Shown: positions 10,402 to 20,956, counted from the first letter of the stretch. The stretch is 64,000 nucleotides of DNA from Symbiodinium kawagutii (GCA_009767595.1 VSDK01002138.1:839931-903930); one strand, 5' to 3'. The notes: generated from the letters alone by a model not told the origin. Made by a program: numbers and translations.

Positions 10402-10968
10402 GCGAGAACCATGGGCAATTCTGAGACTACAACTGCTGCCGATCGAGTGATGGACACGGGCCCAGGGCCCAGGGGGAACGGGGTTATGGTCGGGGTCACG
10501 TGCCCCAAGAGCTGGCAGCTCAAAGATTCTGCTCTCAGCTCCAAGGCAGTGCCCTGTGGGAAAACCAACGGCTTGATGCTGTTGAAAATGGGACCTGGAC
10601 CATGGTGACCGTGCTTCAACCACTGACCTGTGGGTTTCGGTGCTGACCTGTGGGATTTGTGCTTGCAAAGGTTGCTGATGAATGTTTGTGAACCGTTGGA
10701 ATTTAGTCCGTTTGAAGAAAAAAGACATCTCAAGCTGAGAGGGAGCAGTCTGGTAATGACCAGGGAAAGCGGCCTCAAACTAAGCCCGTCTCCACCGAAA
10801 GAAGCAAATCATCTCCGCCTCTTTAGTTCGGGCACTTTTTGGGCTGTTTACACACGCATTATCGCGCATGCAACAGTCCACCGGGTGTGGGCCGTGGAAC
10901 TACGTACAAAAGGGAGACGGCTCCCACATCTATACAGCGATCGGATGTTGATCATCCAAAACTGCTAG
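10402..10968 (+). CDS. Two-exon gene model, 163 aa, unknown
   Basis: An acceptor-like GGTTTCTAG precedes ATG at 10411. Exon 1 runs to 10604 (TG|GTGACC) and exon 2 from 10671 (TTGCAAAG|G) to TAG at 10968. The 66-bp intron carries CACTGACC as a possible branch site and two in-frame TGAs, so it must be removed. Phases agree (TG+G = Trp) and the joined length is divisible by three. The protein has a Gly/Thr-rich N-terminus (TGPGPRGNGVMVGV) and a basic C-terminal half. A 135-codon minus frame is exactly antisense. No family recognised. Confidence 0.45.
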
Positions 10969-11155
10969 CCCAGAGCACCAGAACCAGCCACTCCTTCCAG
11001 TGGCTCTGCTGACGCCCTTCCCATGTCCCGTTGAAAAAACAGCTTGAAATATCTGAGGTGCCAAAAATGAGCAGTAGACTCAGTAGCATCATGTAGCATC
11101 GGTAAACATCAAGCCCGCGACAGGGAACATCTTTGAACATGAGCGAGAGGGACAT

Positions 11156-11832
11156 TTAGCTTGGAAAAATGTGAAAAATCTGTGCTTCTCCGACGGAATA
11201 ATCCGCGGTATCCTCTGCAGTGCTGCCAGGTGCCCCAGGAAAATCAACATTTTTTTTTCCAGCTGCCGAGCTATAGCCTTGACCGGTGCAAGCTGGTGAC
11301 ATGTTTAGAAGCACCAACTCACCCTGAGCACTGGCAGAATATGGAAATATAAAAACCGGCATGCTCTTGAGTAGAGCCGGCTCACAGATTCACTGTGTAA
11401 AGTGCAAGTGTTCTTTGAAGCAAGTGCCGCATTCGTTCCAACAAACGGTAACTCCCTTGCAAGTATTCCTTTAGGGGATGGTGTGGTCATTCTTGACGCA
11501 ATCGTGTTGAAGATGAAGATCCCCCTACAAAAGTGCACTTTACCCATTGGCCCCTTCACCCAAAGTAGTCTGCGCTCACAAGATTCAGTCGGGTGCAAAA
11601 AAAACAGGTTGACTGCATTATAAGCATGATCTTGTTTAAAGAGAAGGATACATATACACATCCGAACAGGTGTGCCTTGCAAAGGTTTGCCGCGGTTTGC
11701 CCCGATTTATGCTCATATGCAAGGATTAATGCGGGTTTCCTGGCCGCAAATGATTCGGTCAGCCTTCAAGAGATTGTATTCCCACGCTATTCTTCTCAAG
11801 ATTGGAAAGATTTTCAATACACATTTTTGTGA
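11156..11832. other. Coding-rich region, strands conflict
   Basis: On minus, a 125-codon frame (11305-11682) ends at a good donor, CTCAGG|GTGAGT, and a second frame continues 11156-11362. On plus, frames 11376-11623 and 11593-11832 join if one A is added to the 8-A run at about 11597-11604, giving ...FLAANDSVSLQEIVF... to TGA. Both readings look protein-like. One is antisense, or the plus copy is a frameshifted pseudogene. Confidence 0.35.
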
Positions 11833-12337
11833 ACATGTTCAAAGCCAATGCCGTAAAACTATTGCGAGTGCATTCTAGATGAGGACTCATACTCATCCAG
11901 AATGGGCTTCAACCCACTACACACTGGACACAATACAGCGTTTCTTCATAGTATAAGTACTTACGCCAAAAGCTATTTTTGATTACACGGAAACTCCCTG
12001 CTAGGACATTTTGGACAACAACAGCAGTGCGGGAGAGAGAGAGGGATACAAATAGCAAGTTGGATAGATATGTAAATAGATAGATTGGATATGCATGAAT
12101 ATGATTCGACTAGGTCAGATTGGCCATGATTGGATTGGAATCTATTTAGATTGGAGCAGGGGCAAAAAGTTGGATGCCCACTTGCGACGTAATCTTGGTG
12201 CGGTGGCTGCATCAAAGTCCGGTGAATTACGAATTGCACGACATGCTGAGGCACCTAAGTCCGGCAAGTCCAATTTCCGAGTGTGAGAGTTTCCCCGCTG
12301 CTCTGTGTGTCTGTGTGCCGCTGCTGCGAAAAAATCG

Positions 12338-12799
12338 TCAGAAGCCTTGCTCCTGTGAAATTGCACTCAAGTCCATGCGGAAGTTTACTGGAAAACAATA
12401 AAATCTTGAAAAAAAGGAACACATGCATCTCACTCTCAGCTCTGACCACGCTCTGACTAGGCCCTGGGTAGCTTGTAGTATCTTGTAGCCGGCTTTTTCA
12501 AAATCTATCTTTGCACAAAATTGACCAAGGCACTGTTGGCAACAGCCGTCATACTTCGTCAGCAGAATCTGATTCAAGTTCATCCTAGGCCAAGGGCAGC
12601 TATGGCCCAGCTATCTCGTGAAATGTTGATAGCTGTCATGATTTGCCACTTCAAACAAGTCACAGCCGTGCTTAAACAATCATCACTCGCCAACGATTTC
12701 GAACCAGTAAGGACACCAGTATTGAATTATTGTCTGCTTAGTACTGTCTGGCAGGAGTTGATTCTCAAAAGTTCAAGGGTCCGCGCTCACCAGGCTTGA
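12338..12799. other. Coding-like region, both strands open
   Basis: The plus frame from about 12479 to 12799 (106 codons; REMLIAVMICHFKQVTAVLK) contains a possible donor CCA|GTAAGG. A minus frame 12338-12583 (81 codons; KIDFEKAGYKILQ) overlaps it. Neither product is recognised. The plus frame is the longer of the two. Confidence 0.42.
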
Positions 12800-12901
12800 C
12801 GTTAAATACAAGCTGAGTGTTTCAACGAAAGCAAGAACATAAGCCATGTGGTGGTTCATTTTGAGCATTCAATGCACCAACTGTTCTGTATCAGAGAAGA
12901 A

Positions 12902-12984
12902 GCTGGCTTGTGGTTAGTTTTGCCATCCTGAAAACATGAGATAATCAATTGGGGAAACCATAAATGCTTAAAACCACCAACCAG
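12902..12984 (+). mobile_element. Family A element, copy 4 (diverged)
   Basis: Left end GCTGGCTTGTGGTTAGTTTT is diverged; right end AAAACCACCAACCAG matches. The copy at 48873 shares the diverged left part with its GCCATCC. Confidence 0.55.
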
Positions 12985-12989
12985 TAGTT

Positions 12990-14060
12990 GTTTCATCATT
13001 ACTGATGGTTAAATTTTCATCGCGATATCATCGCTATCTCAAGGAGTTCGGCGAGGCCCAATTGATGGTTCTTATATACCCCTTATTGTTGCCCACTATA
13101 CTTCCCTAAAACACAAGGTCAAAAGCCACCAGCCAAACAAATCTTTTTGCCTCCGGAAATCCCTGAAGAAATCTACTGGCTGACAGCTTGCAGATTTGAC
13201 ATGATGGCAAGGTTCAACTGGCTGGCAAGGCAACACCAAGACCACAAGACATCAACAAAAACGCATTTGGGTGACCATGATCCATGAGGGGTTGTCCAGA
13301 AATGTTGGTATCCTTTTGCCAACCAATAAACAAATATCATCAATGGGGAAGCTGCCAGTTTTCTGCACCCTCGAAAAACAAAACCTAAATCTGTCGGATC
13401 ATTTCACCAGGTTGGACTCACTTTTCTGATGGCAAAAATGAATGTTTCTCAAAATAGGTGAGCCCCGAAATATCCAATATCTATCATTCATGAGCAACAA
13501 AACAACCATTCCTTTGGGGTTTTGCTTTGGGGTCCCCTATCTTAAGAAACTTCCCAATGAACCATGGATAGCTTCCAGCTTCCCGCAGTGTCCCTAACTT
13601 GCAGCCGGCGTCTTCCAGCTTCGAGAACATGGTTCCTGAGACAGAGTCGCGACGCAAATCTCTGTGCCATTTAAAGCAATGGCATGCGATGGCTCATCCT
13701 ATTGTAGTGATTAGCCATTGCTAAGCAGTGCTGTAGTAGTGCAAAGTAAATAAGTCATGTTATTGTAATGCTATGGTAGTGCAAATCACTGGCTATGGTA
13801 GTGCTATACTATATATTATCGTTAACCACAGGGCCATATACTGCAACTTTTATTACTTTTGCTTTCTGTACTGACAATCCCTTCACGGCTAAAAATCAGT
13901 ATTTGACGCAAAATGTTGGTTGGACATGAGCAGGAAAGTTGTTTCTGGGTCATCTCGCCTTAAAGTCCTTGGCAGGCACGTATATACATAATAAGTATAG
14001 ATATAGAAAAAAACTCAAAATAAACAGAACGCACGCATTTATTGAAATGTTAAAAATGAT
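12990..14060. other. Spacer, nothing recognised
   Basis: Diverged family A fragments (for example AAAGCCACCAGCC near 13121) and AT-rich sequence. No supported gene. Confidence 0.4.
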
Positions 14061-14068
14061 ATAACAAA

Positions 14069-14301
14069 CAACTACAACCACATACACCGGGCAAGTCAAA
14101 GAATTTTCGCCTGCCAAAATCGCAGACAGCCACGGCTGCTTCACCCCACGGACTGCTTCGTTCCGGGACCGAGCTGCTGAGAATCGGCCTGGGATAATCT
14201 GCCTTGATGGTGTCCTGGCGCCGGAGATTCGCTGCGAGGGCTTCGCTGTTGAACAAGCAGCAGGTGTTGCCCAAGAGACACTTAGCAAGTTGGAGATGTA
14301 A
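14069..14301 (+). CDS. Terminal exon-like coding region, about 71 codons
   Basis: The plus frame is open from the TAA before 14069 to TAA at 14299-14301. The convincing part starts near 14089 and reads KEFSPAKIADSHGCF... and EGFAVEQAAGVAQETLSK, with a natural acid/base mix. A 123-codon minus ORF is its antisense and is more hydrophobic. The last 23 bases are shared with the 262-bp duplication unit. Likely a C-terminal exon; family unknown. Confidence 0.5.
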
Positions 14302-14366
14302 GAGATGGTTATAGTGCCCAATCTACGATTAGTGCAGATTAGTGTCCAAGAATCAGCATTATTGGA

Positions 14367-14465
14367 GTTTTTGGTGGTTTCAACCCCTATGAAAAATATT
14401 AGTCAACCAACCAATTCTTAATACTTACTAAGAAAAATGAAACATATTTTGAAACCACCAACCAG
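14367..14465 (+). mobile_element. Family A element, copy 5
   Basis: TTTTGGTGGTTTCAACCCC on the left and TTTTGAAACCACCAACCAG on the right, inside the duplicated unit. Confidence 0.8.
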
Positions 14466-14670
14466 TAGGAGATTAGTGTCCAAGAATCAACATTGTTTGG
14501 AGATTGTTGGAACACATATGTTGGAATAGTATCCAATAGTCACTTAGCAAGTTGGAGATGTAAGAGATGGTTATAGTGCCCAATCTACGATTAATGCAGA
14601 TTAGTGTCCAAGAATCAACATTATTGGAGTTTTTGGTGGTTTCAACACCTATGAAAAATATTAGTCAACC

Positions 14671-15399
14671 AGCGCACACCGTCCAGAAACCTGGGTCTCT
14701 GTGAGACAAGCGCTCGCAGCGCATTGCCTCGTCCATTTTGCCACTGCACCCGAGCTCAACATGCAACTAGAAAGGACCCCGCCAATGCGACAAACCTTGA
14801 CGCCTATGTTCGAAGGCGACTGCCAGGCGACTGACAGTACCAAAAGGGATGAACAGTTTAGCTCCTCTTATGAATCCGCATGGGTGTGTTTTGCCGTTGT
14901 TCAGGCAACCAGTGTCAACCGAAGTGGGAATAACCTGCTTGGGATTCACAGAGAGCTTTAAGGATTGGTTGATCATCTTCTTAATAATCGTGGAATAGTG
15001 AGCAGGGGTGTGATCGTCTCCCGACAAACGATGCCCCTTATCCCAAAAGTCAAAAGCGATTTCAACAAAAGAGGTGTGAAGGTGGTCACACTTACGCCAT
15101 CTCGTAGAGTTGAAATACTCAGCCAAAGAAATCAAATCATCCTTGGGTAGCTTAGCAGGGAGCTTGAAGCTATTTGGAAATTTGATGTTGGGACTCCATT
15201 GATAATTCACAAGTTCTGGCGACCAAACCCATTTGGGAAGCGCGCTCTGAAAATCTTGAAGGGATGATTGAAGAGTCAGAGCGCCAGCCGGCTCAGGCAG
15301 AGCAGTGGTCGGCTCATCACCCTTGTGAAGAGACAGTTGGTACGCAAGATGGGCAAGCCACAAGTGTTTATCATGGATGCACACTAAATCTTGATCTAT
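14671..15399 (-). mobile_element. 729-bp insertion carrying a coding fragment
   Basis: Flanked by the exact 10-bp direct repeat TTAGTCAACC. There is no terminal inverted repeat or poly-A. On the minus strand one frame is open through nearly the whole insert and reads out of it upstream (IDQDLVCIHDKHLWLAHL), passing one TAG at 14767. It looks like a piece of a longer coding region that was copied in, such as a 5'-truncated retroposed fragment. Confidence 0.75.
14767..15399 (-). pseudogene. Truncated coding fragment within the insertion
   Basis: About 210 codons with no start codon inside the insert. Motifs include LPKWVWSPELVNYQW, LAEYFNSTRWRKCDHLH, DFWDKGHRLSGDDHTPAHYS and IIKKMINQSLKLSV. 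The frame stays open beyond the TAG to the insert end (KMDEAMRCERLSHRDPG). The composition is strongly protein-like. I do not recognise the family. Lacking a start and bounded by target duplications, it is most likely dead. Confidence 0.55.
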
Positions 15400-15966
15400 T
15401 TAGTCAACCAACCAATTGTTGATACTTACTAGGAAAAATGAAACATATTTTGAAACCACCAACCAGTAGGAGATTAGTGTCCAAGAATCAACATTATTTG
15501 GAGATTGTTGGAGCACATATGTTGGAATAGTATCCAATAGTCACTTAGCAAGTTGGAGATTTTTGGAGCACATATGTTGGCCGCAGGCTCTTCTGCTGTG
15601 CTCGAAGGTCAGCAACTGTGATGTCGGAGTCGCAGCAGCTTTTCACAATATGCAAATCTCACACCCAAGCCATACAAACTACTGGAGCACAATCCCATGT
15701 CAATGATTGGTTGGTGGGTCTTGTTGATTAGTATCTCCTCAGTGTTGGTGATGGTCGGTGATTAACCCAGCAGATGTGATTTTTGCTGCCTTACCAGCGA
15801 CAACACTGTAAATACCAGCTCATTTTAAATAGTGCTCATCCAACATCACTCCCCTATGAGGTGCCATTCTGGATGATTAACCATTCTGAGCCACGAATCA
15901 GCCATTAACTCACCATAGTTTTAACCATTGTTTAACCAATAATTCACCATGTTTCTGTCAACCAAT

Positions 15967-16067
15967 CTGGTTGGTGGTTTCAACCCCTGTGAAAAATATT
16001 AGTCAGCCAACCAATTGTTAACGATTACCTGGGAAAACTAAAACATGTGAACCAAACCACCAACCAG
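15967..16067 (+). mobile_element. Family A element, copy 7
   Basis: CTGGTTGGTGGTTTCAACCCC to AAACCACCAACCAG, 101 bp, followed by the shared tail with TTATCCCCTGTTATTAACC. Confidence 0.85.
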
Positions 16068-16138
16068 TAGCTGTTTAACCCATATCATTGTCGGTCATTA
16101 TCCCCTGTTATTAACCATTATTAACCATGGCACCATGG

Positions 16139-16315
16139 CTATCTATCACTGTTGCCCACCACCACTATCCCCTTCTTCGCCTTGCCAGAGACCGCCGCCA
16201 CGGCACATCGACGCCAAATGAGCCCCACGCGTCGTGTGCGCTCACGCGCATCTACCCACCTAAGTGCTCTGAAATACCATGCTGCCTGCATCTGTTGGGC
16301 GGCTGGATTCGCCAT
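16139..16315. other. GC-rich exon-like island
   Basis: The minus strand has a 58-codon ATG-to-TAG frame (MANPAAQQMQAAWYFRALRW...). Another minus frame and plus frames are also open. A possible minus donor is CTTAG|GTGGGT. AACCATTA sequence lies on one side and GGTTAATAATGG on the other. Confidence 0.38.
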
Positions 16316-16329
16316 GGTTGGTTCATTGT

Positions 16330-17030
16330 GGTGGATAATGGTTGGTAAGTAATGGTTGGCAATCATTAACCAACCATGGTTGACAATTAGGTGGATTGTT
16401 AATAATGGTTGGGTAATAATGGTTAATAATAGTTGATTGCCCAATAACCAACCATGTTTGTTAGCAATGGTTGCTTAATGATGGTTTTGGATAATTAGTC
16501 TTGACCATAAAATGTTGACAAACAGTAAGGGAACCAATCAATACTGGTCAATAACGGTCAGCAGTGGTTGACCGTAATATCTGGTCGGTTGATTGACCGT
16601 GGTGCGTTGGCAATATTGTGATTGACAATCAAGGACTGATAATGACTATTTATTGAACATGGGGAACAATTGTCAACAAAAAGAAACTGCTTGGCGATTC
16701 AAACCCATCCATAGTATCTGATTGGTGTGGCTACGACCCAGGGTTATGGCCAGTGTTGGCTGGTGGATGAGACCATATAAATCGCAAGCCTTATGCTCAT
16801 CACTGTTGGTTCACCATGAATCCTGGTTGGTGCTTGAAAATCATCACCAAAATATGTGTTGATAAACCAACTGAATCTTATTGAATTTAGATGAATTTTG
16901 GGAAATCAACACATTTTCTTTAGCCAGCAACTAGATATGTAGGCCATATCATCCACATATGGACCAGTACAATTGCCCATAGATTAGGATCAACAATGCC
17001 CATGTATGCATAGCTCAATGTTGCCAGTGT
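16330..17030. other. G-type degenerate repeat and spacer
   Basis: GGTTGGTAATGGTT-type sequence to about 16640, then a diverged family A-like stretch near 16826-16930. No gene. Confidence 0.5.
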
Positions 17031-17031
17031 C

Positions 17032-18001
17032 TTGCCAATAAATGCATATAAATACAACCCGATGCTGCATCATTGTATGCAGCGCATTGCGTTCTCTGTC
17101 TTTGGCAAGTCAGAGAAGCTCGGAATCCCTCCAAGCTGCACTTTACCCAGTGCATCTGATACTGTCGCTCAACGATTTGTGTGTAGAAACCAAGGGCCCG
17201 CAGTCCCACAGCCAAACCACGGCCTGCAAATGCGCCAAAGATTCGACGTCCAAATAGAATATCTACTATTGCATCACATCCGTCTCACGTGCTGTTTTGC
17301 ATATAGCTGTATTCTCACACATGCATAGTGATTCTCCTGAGATTTCTTGACCTGGCTCTTGCCAGGGCACGGCTTGAAGATGCCCTGAGCGCCGAAGATC
17401 AGATTCTGAAGCCTCATGTTAAAGGCCTCCTTAGGGTCGGGATCCCTGTCAGGTCCGGCCCCCTTTCAATCCAACAGAATCGGCTGAGGCCTCCCATTGT
17501 GTACCAACCAAACCAACCGAACCGACCGCTGACGCGACAGGTGGGCATGACTTCTGGGGCTTGACTCGCACCTGCATGCTTGCCTCCTGTCCAAGCAAGC
17601 GTTTTTGCCTATGGATGAATACTGCAATGCTTCATCTGGGGATTCCATCGGCAAGGGGATCGCTTTGGCATAAATTTGGGATTGCTTGCGGCATAAATTC
17701 CGATTTCATCATCCGAATCCAGCTAAGCTGAATGTTTTAACTGCATGGCATAGTTTACTAGGAAATGAGGTTTGGCTTTCTCCAGTGTACCCCCAAAAAA
17801 TTGACTTTTCCCTCTTAGGAATCATTTTTGGCTGGCTCCAAGCTTGTCCTCATCCAAGCTTCCTCTCTGCCCTCGATCTTGGAGAGGATAAAGGTCCGAT
17901 CATCACTCAGCAGCGAGTAGGGAACGCGAATCTCCATGTGAGTTTTCCATGATGTGCCCCTTCTGGCCCCCCATCAGTGGTGCTTTCCCCATGAAGAATG
18001 A
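17032..18001 (+). CDS. Multi-exon gene model, unknown protein
   Basis: A 98-codon frame (17032-17328) leads into a second frame (17328-17540; LARARLEDALSAEDQILK). From there a chain with agreeing phases follows: CAG|GTGGGC, 55-bp intron, exon 17596-17650, a GC-AG intron (G|GCAAGG...CCAG, 72 bp), exon 17723-17937 (LNVLTAWHSLLGNEVW), then CAT|GTGAGT, 40-bp intron and a short last exon ending TGA at 18001. Three consecutive phase agreements support the model. The link between the first two frames is unresolved. No domain recognised. The GC donor is typical of dinoflagellates but not proof. Confidence 0.48.
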
Positions 18002-18185
18002 CCATGACTTTGAGGGTGCCATTTATATCCATTTATGGACAAGTCCATGTGGAAGCTAGTCATGGGACCACAACTTGATTGCTGGAAAGTGGGGCGCCGG
18101 TTGATTGGGTCAAGAAATGTCGAGAGTTTATTCCGTCCAAAGGTTCAGCCACGGCCATGGACGTTTTTTTTCAAACCGTGAATCT

Positions 18186-18257
18186 CTAGTTGGTGGTTGA
18201 ACCACTCCTATCAAAAAAATATGCTAGAGAAAAAGAATGTTTAAAACACCGGCCAAA
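18186..18257 (+). mobile_element. Family A element, copy 8 (short, diverged)
   Basis: CTAGTTGGTGGTTGAACC on the left and TTAAAACACCGGCC on the right, about 72 bp. Confidence 0.5.
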
Positions 18258-18444
18258 TCCATCTATTCTCTTTGTTTCTGAGTCACGAAGCCCCGCATTT
18301 ATGCTCCAGGAGCAAAATAGATCATCAACCGTCAGGCAAAGCTCAAAACATCGCAGTGTCGCTTCATCTCAATGTCATCCAATTCAAGTAAAGTCCAGTA
18401 ACTGTCCATTTCACTGTAGCAAGTGAAAAAATAGCACCTGAGCT

Positions 18445-18740
18445 GTGAAAAACTATGGCGAACTTGTCATAATCTGTCGGGTCTTTTGCCATGGAGCTTT
18501 CGCCTTACCGAATGCCCAGTTCGAGCAAACTCACGCAACTCACTGGGTGAACACAAAGAACTTTCGGCCAGAGTTGATCCAGAGTTGGCAGGTTGGTTGG
18601 TTGGTTGGTTGGTTGATCCAAAGGCGAAAGTATGGGAATGGGCCAGCAATCTCTGAGGGCTTTCGCGTTTTTTTTCCTGAACGGCTCCTGAGAAAGTCCC
18701 TGGCATCTGTCTTCTCAATGGCTCCTACATGTGGCTATGG
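18445..18740. other. Coding-like stretch ending at family B copy 4
   Basis: A plus frame (ELVIICRVFCHGAFALPNAQ...) is open up to the B element and includes a (GGTT)n run coding WLVGWL. A minus frame of 83 codons is equally open. If minus is right it could belong to the domain gene further right. Unresolved. Confidence 0.3.
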
Positions 18741-18836
18741 GTCAATATTAACCAACCAATAATGGAGGATAATCACCAACCATTTCATAGGGAAAACAAT
18801 GGTTAATGATAGGGAAACAACTGTCATATGTTGAAC
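18732..18836 (-). mobile_element. Family B element, copy 4 (reverse)
   Basis: Starts TGGCTATGGGTCAATATT and continues with GGATAATCACCAACC and GGGAAAACAATGGTTAATG. Its second end is degraded. Confidence 0.65.
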
Positions 18837-18965
18837 CACTTTTCTTTAGTACCACCTGATGCTATCCTTACATATCCTTCCAACAGATTCTTCCCCGAGC
18901 TTGGCCGTTGAGCGAGCCACCGACCTGCCACCGCATTCCCACCCCCCGAACAACTACGACCGCAC

Positions 18966-19075
18966 TTCCAGGTCAAGGCTCTCTGAAGTGGCTCGGCACT
19001 CCGTCACATCCAAGACGGCCAAGCTGTCGTAGTGCACATCGACGGAGATTTGGGAATGCACCTTCACGCGGATGC
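18966..19075 (-). CDS. Domain-gene exon 6: IRVKVHSQ...LAVLDVTECRATSE
   Basis: On the minus strand an excellent acceptor (CCGGCTTCCTAG) is followed by GC ATC CGC GTG AAG..., 36 codons, to CTGGAA|GTGCGG. The peptide includes IRVKVHSQISVDVHYDSL and AVLDVTECRATSESLDLE. From memory, the segment after RAWCxAE in this family of Symbiodiniaceae proteins reads RVKVHS...LxxLDVxxCxAT. It fits as the exon downstream of the one at 20.2 kb. Molecular function is not known to me. Confidence 0.6.
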
Positions 19076-19382
19076 CTAGGAAGCCGGCCCCTCGCCTGAA
19101 GGTGATCATTTGAGCCTCTTTTTTGTTGTGCTTCTATAGATTTCTTGAAGTTTGTGACCTTCATGACACACCCCAGGTCCATCCCTTTTTTTGGGAACTG
19201 CGCTCCAAACACAAACTGCCAACCCCGAACATCAAAGCCTGCAATCGATTTCACTTTGTCTTGGGTGATTTCCTATGATTTCCTGCTATTAATCCTATTA
19301 TGCATCCTCTTAACCCGCTAGTCATTGAACCATCATTACATGGTTAACTGCTTGATCTCCCACGGTTTCCCCAGGGCTTCCC

Positions 19383-19550
19383 ATGGTTTCCCGTGTCGCC
19401 AGGTCCCTGTCATTTGTGCCAGCCCAAGAGGCTGAAATTTTTACCACTTGCAGCTCCCTCGGCGGCCAACGTGTTGCCCTCCTTGGCAACGTGAAACGCG
19501 ACGTGAAACCCGTGCCACGCACGGCCAACCCCAGGGAACCAACCAACAAC
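19383..19550. other. GC-rich exon-like island
   Basis: Plus frame from ATG 19383 (MVSRVARSLSFVPAQEAEIF...), open on minus too. It sits in what would be the intron between domain-gene exons 5 and 6, so either it is an unrelated fragment or the strand is minus. Unresolved. Confidence 0.3.
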
Positions 19551-19552
19551 AC

Positions 19553-19632
19553 GGGTCAATATGAACCAACCAATGGTTAACTAGCTGGCTAATGGTTAAT
19601 GATAGGGGATGATAACCAACAGTAGTAGTGGA
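19553..19632 (-). mobile_element. Family B fragment
   Basis: CGGGTCAATATGAACCAACC followed by GGGGATGATAACCAAC. It is a partial reverse copy lying directly before the full copy at 19637. Confidence 0.55.
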
Positions 19633-19636
19633 TATA

Positions 19637-19752
19637 TGGCCATGGGTCAATATCAACCAACTATAAATGGGGGATAATCACCAACAAAACTATAAGGAAA
19701 ACAATGGTTAATGATGGGGGAACCACGGGTACAGGGTTTTGACCCACAGTCA
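19637..19752 (-). mobile_element. Family B element, copy 5 (reverse)
   Basis: TGGCCATGGGTCAATATC on the left and GGTTTTGACCCACAGTCA on the right, with the reverse complement of the B interior (GGGAACCACGGGTACAGGG). Confidence 0.8.
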
Positions 19753-20004
19753 TCTACCTATGGTCTTGTTCCTGAGCAAAAACCAATCTCGCAGAATCTA
19801 GCAATAGCTACAGTAAGCTGCTGAAAAAGAAACGCAAGTTGTGCACATGGCGAAAATCCAAGCAAAGCCACCGGTTTTGGGATCTGCCATCCCAAGTTCC
19901 CTGATACAAATGGTGGGCAACGAAGGTGACACAGATTCGGCTCCAAAGATCCTATAGTGGTCGTGCAAGCAAATGTTTCAGGGGGACCCCTCTTCATCTA
20001 CATG

Positions 20005-20124
20005 TGGCTACGGGTCAAAACCCGGTACCCCTGGTTCCCCTATCATTAGCCAGGCTGTTTTCCCTATTAGTGTTGGTTAGTATCCCCCATGAAATTGGTG
20101 GGTTAAGTGCTTGACCCATAGCCA
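20005..20124 (+). mobile_element. Family B element, copy 6
   Basis: TGGCTACGGGTCAAAACC to TTGACCCATAGCCA, 120 bp, with typical interior. It lies inside the intron between domain-gene exons 5 and 6. Confidence 0.85.
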
Positions 20125-20189
20125 TGTGCCAAACACTCAGCCTGGTTGCACTATTTCAGGCGGGCCAGTCAGCTCTTTCAAGGTTGCCA

Positions 20190-20295
20190 CCCACCCCAGG
20201 TCCCCCTTTGTTGCGTCGCAGCGTCCACTATCTCGGCAATGCACCACGCGCGGTTAAGTACCTCGAATCGCGCATTGTCGAGTTGATGGGTTCAT
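20190..20295 (-). CDS. Domain-gene exon 5: ARFEVLNRAWCIAEIVDAA
   Basis: The minus strand reads DNARFEVLNRAWCIAEIV then DAATQQRG. The RAWCIAE core matches, from memory, the RAWCVAELVEA block of a domain repeated in predicted Symbiodiniaceae proteins. ATTCGAG|GTA is a possible acceptor; the donor is not fixed, with GT, GC and GA all available after DAA. A 57-codon plus ORF (20124-20297) on the other strand is antisense and was rejected. Exact edges are uncertain. Confidence 0.6.
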
Positions 20296-20675
20296 AAAGA
20301 TGCCGCCATTCCTGTCTCTCAAACATACATTTTCTCAAGATTATAGACTAGATGTAAAACCCTGTGAAGCAACAAAAAAGCAATAGCTCTCCATGGCAGA
20401 AACGCCCAGCCCCTACTTCACGGACCTCAAACTGCTCATCGACAACCACCAGCTGCCCAAAACCTCGGTGCTGCAGTGATGTCCACCGTTTGGGCCTTAT
20501 CTTAAGTTACTTCACGTTTGGGTACCAGGCGAATGGTATAGATATGATATAACTCATGAATTCACATGATATGTACATGAATATCTGTATAATCCATGCG
20601 TGTGATAAGTGAATCAGGGTATCATGGTGAATCTTCATCCGAAATCTGCACCGGGGGCACCAATGCCCGAGGCAC

Positions 20676-20727
20676 CAATGTCCCGGTGGTGGAGCACCAT
20701 CATCATATCGTCGAACTTGTTGAGCTC
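20676..20727 (-). CDS. Domain-gene exon 4: ELNKFDDMMMVLHHRD
   Basis: The minus strand acceptor CGCACTGAG is followed by GAGCTCAACAAG..., giving ELNKFDDMMMVLHHRDIG, with a possible donor ATTG|GTGCC. NKFDDMM is a hallmark block of the domain as I remember it, placed between the CxC...FND and RAWC blocks, which is the order found here. Confidence 0.65.
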
Positions 20728-20956
20728 CTCAGTGCGTGCAGTGCCACGATGTGTCACACATGTTGGTGTTCCCGAGGCTACCCTCAAATGCTCCAAAGAA
20801 CATAAGCGGACTGGTGAGTATAGTTGCCTCAACGTGCTGGTCAACGTGCATTCGTAAGCTTCAGAGAGTTATACACTTTGGAATGCGTCAAATGACCGGA
20901 TGCTCTCATCGCCCATGACTCCCACCCTCACAGCTGTCAACTTGCCTCCAAGCCAC

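Larger units (their letters stand above)
14629..15466 (+). mobile_element. Family A element, copy 6, split by an insertion
   Basis: The left half stops after TTAGTCAACC at 14670 and the right half resumes with TTAGTCAACC at 15400. It is otherwise almost identical to copy 5. Confidence 0.85.
14279..15541. repeat. 262-bp tandem duplication, second copy disrupted
   Basis: Unit 1 is 14279-14540 (262 bp) and unit 2 begins with the same CACTTAGCAAGTTGGAG at 14541. Unit 2 ends at 15541, where the same words begin a third, partial unit. Subtracting the 739 bp of insertion plus one target copy from unit 2 leaves exactly 262 bp. Confidence 0.85.

Noticed and set aside
19172..19238. Extra minus exon (GWQFVFGAQFPKKG) joining the domain-gene exon at 19095 in phase
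   Set aside because: The remembered domain goes straight from RAWCxAE to RVKVHS, and a better acceptor (CTTCCTAG) lies closer, so this piece is probably chance.
20124..20297. 57-codon plus ORF with ATG at the end of family B copy 6
   Set aside because: Looked convincing by composition, but the opposite strand carries the recognisable NRAWCIAEIVDAA block. It is antisense, and serves as a warning for other islands.
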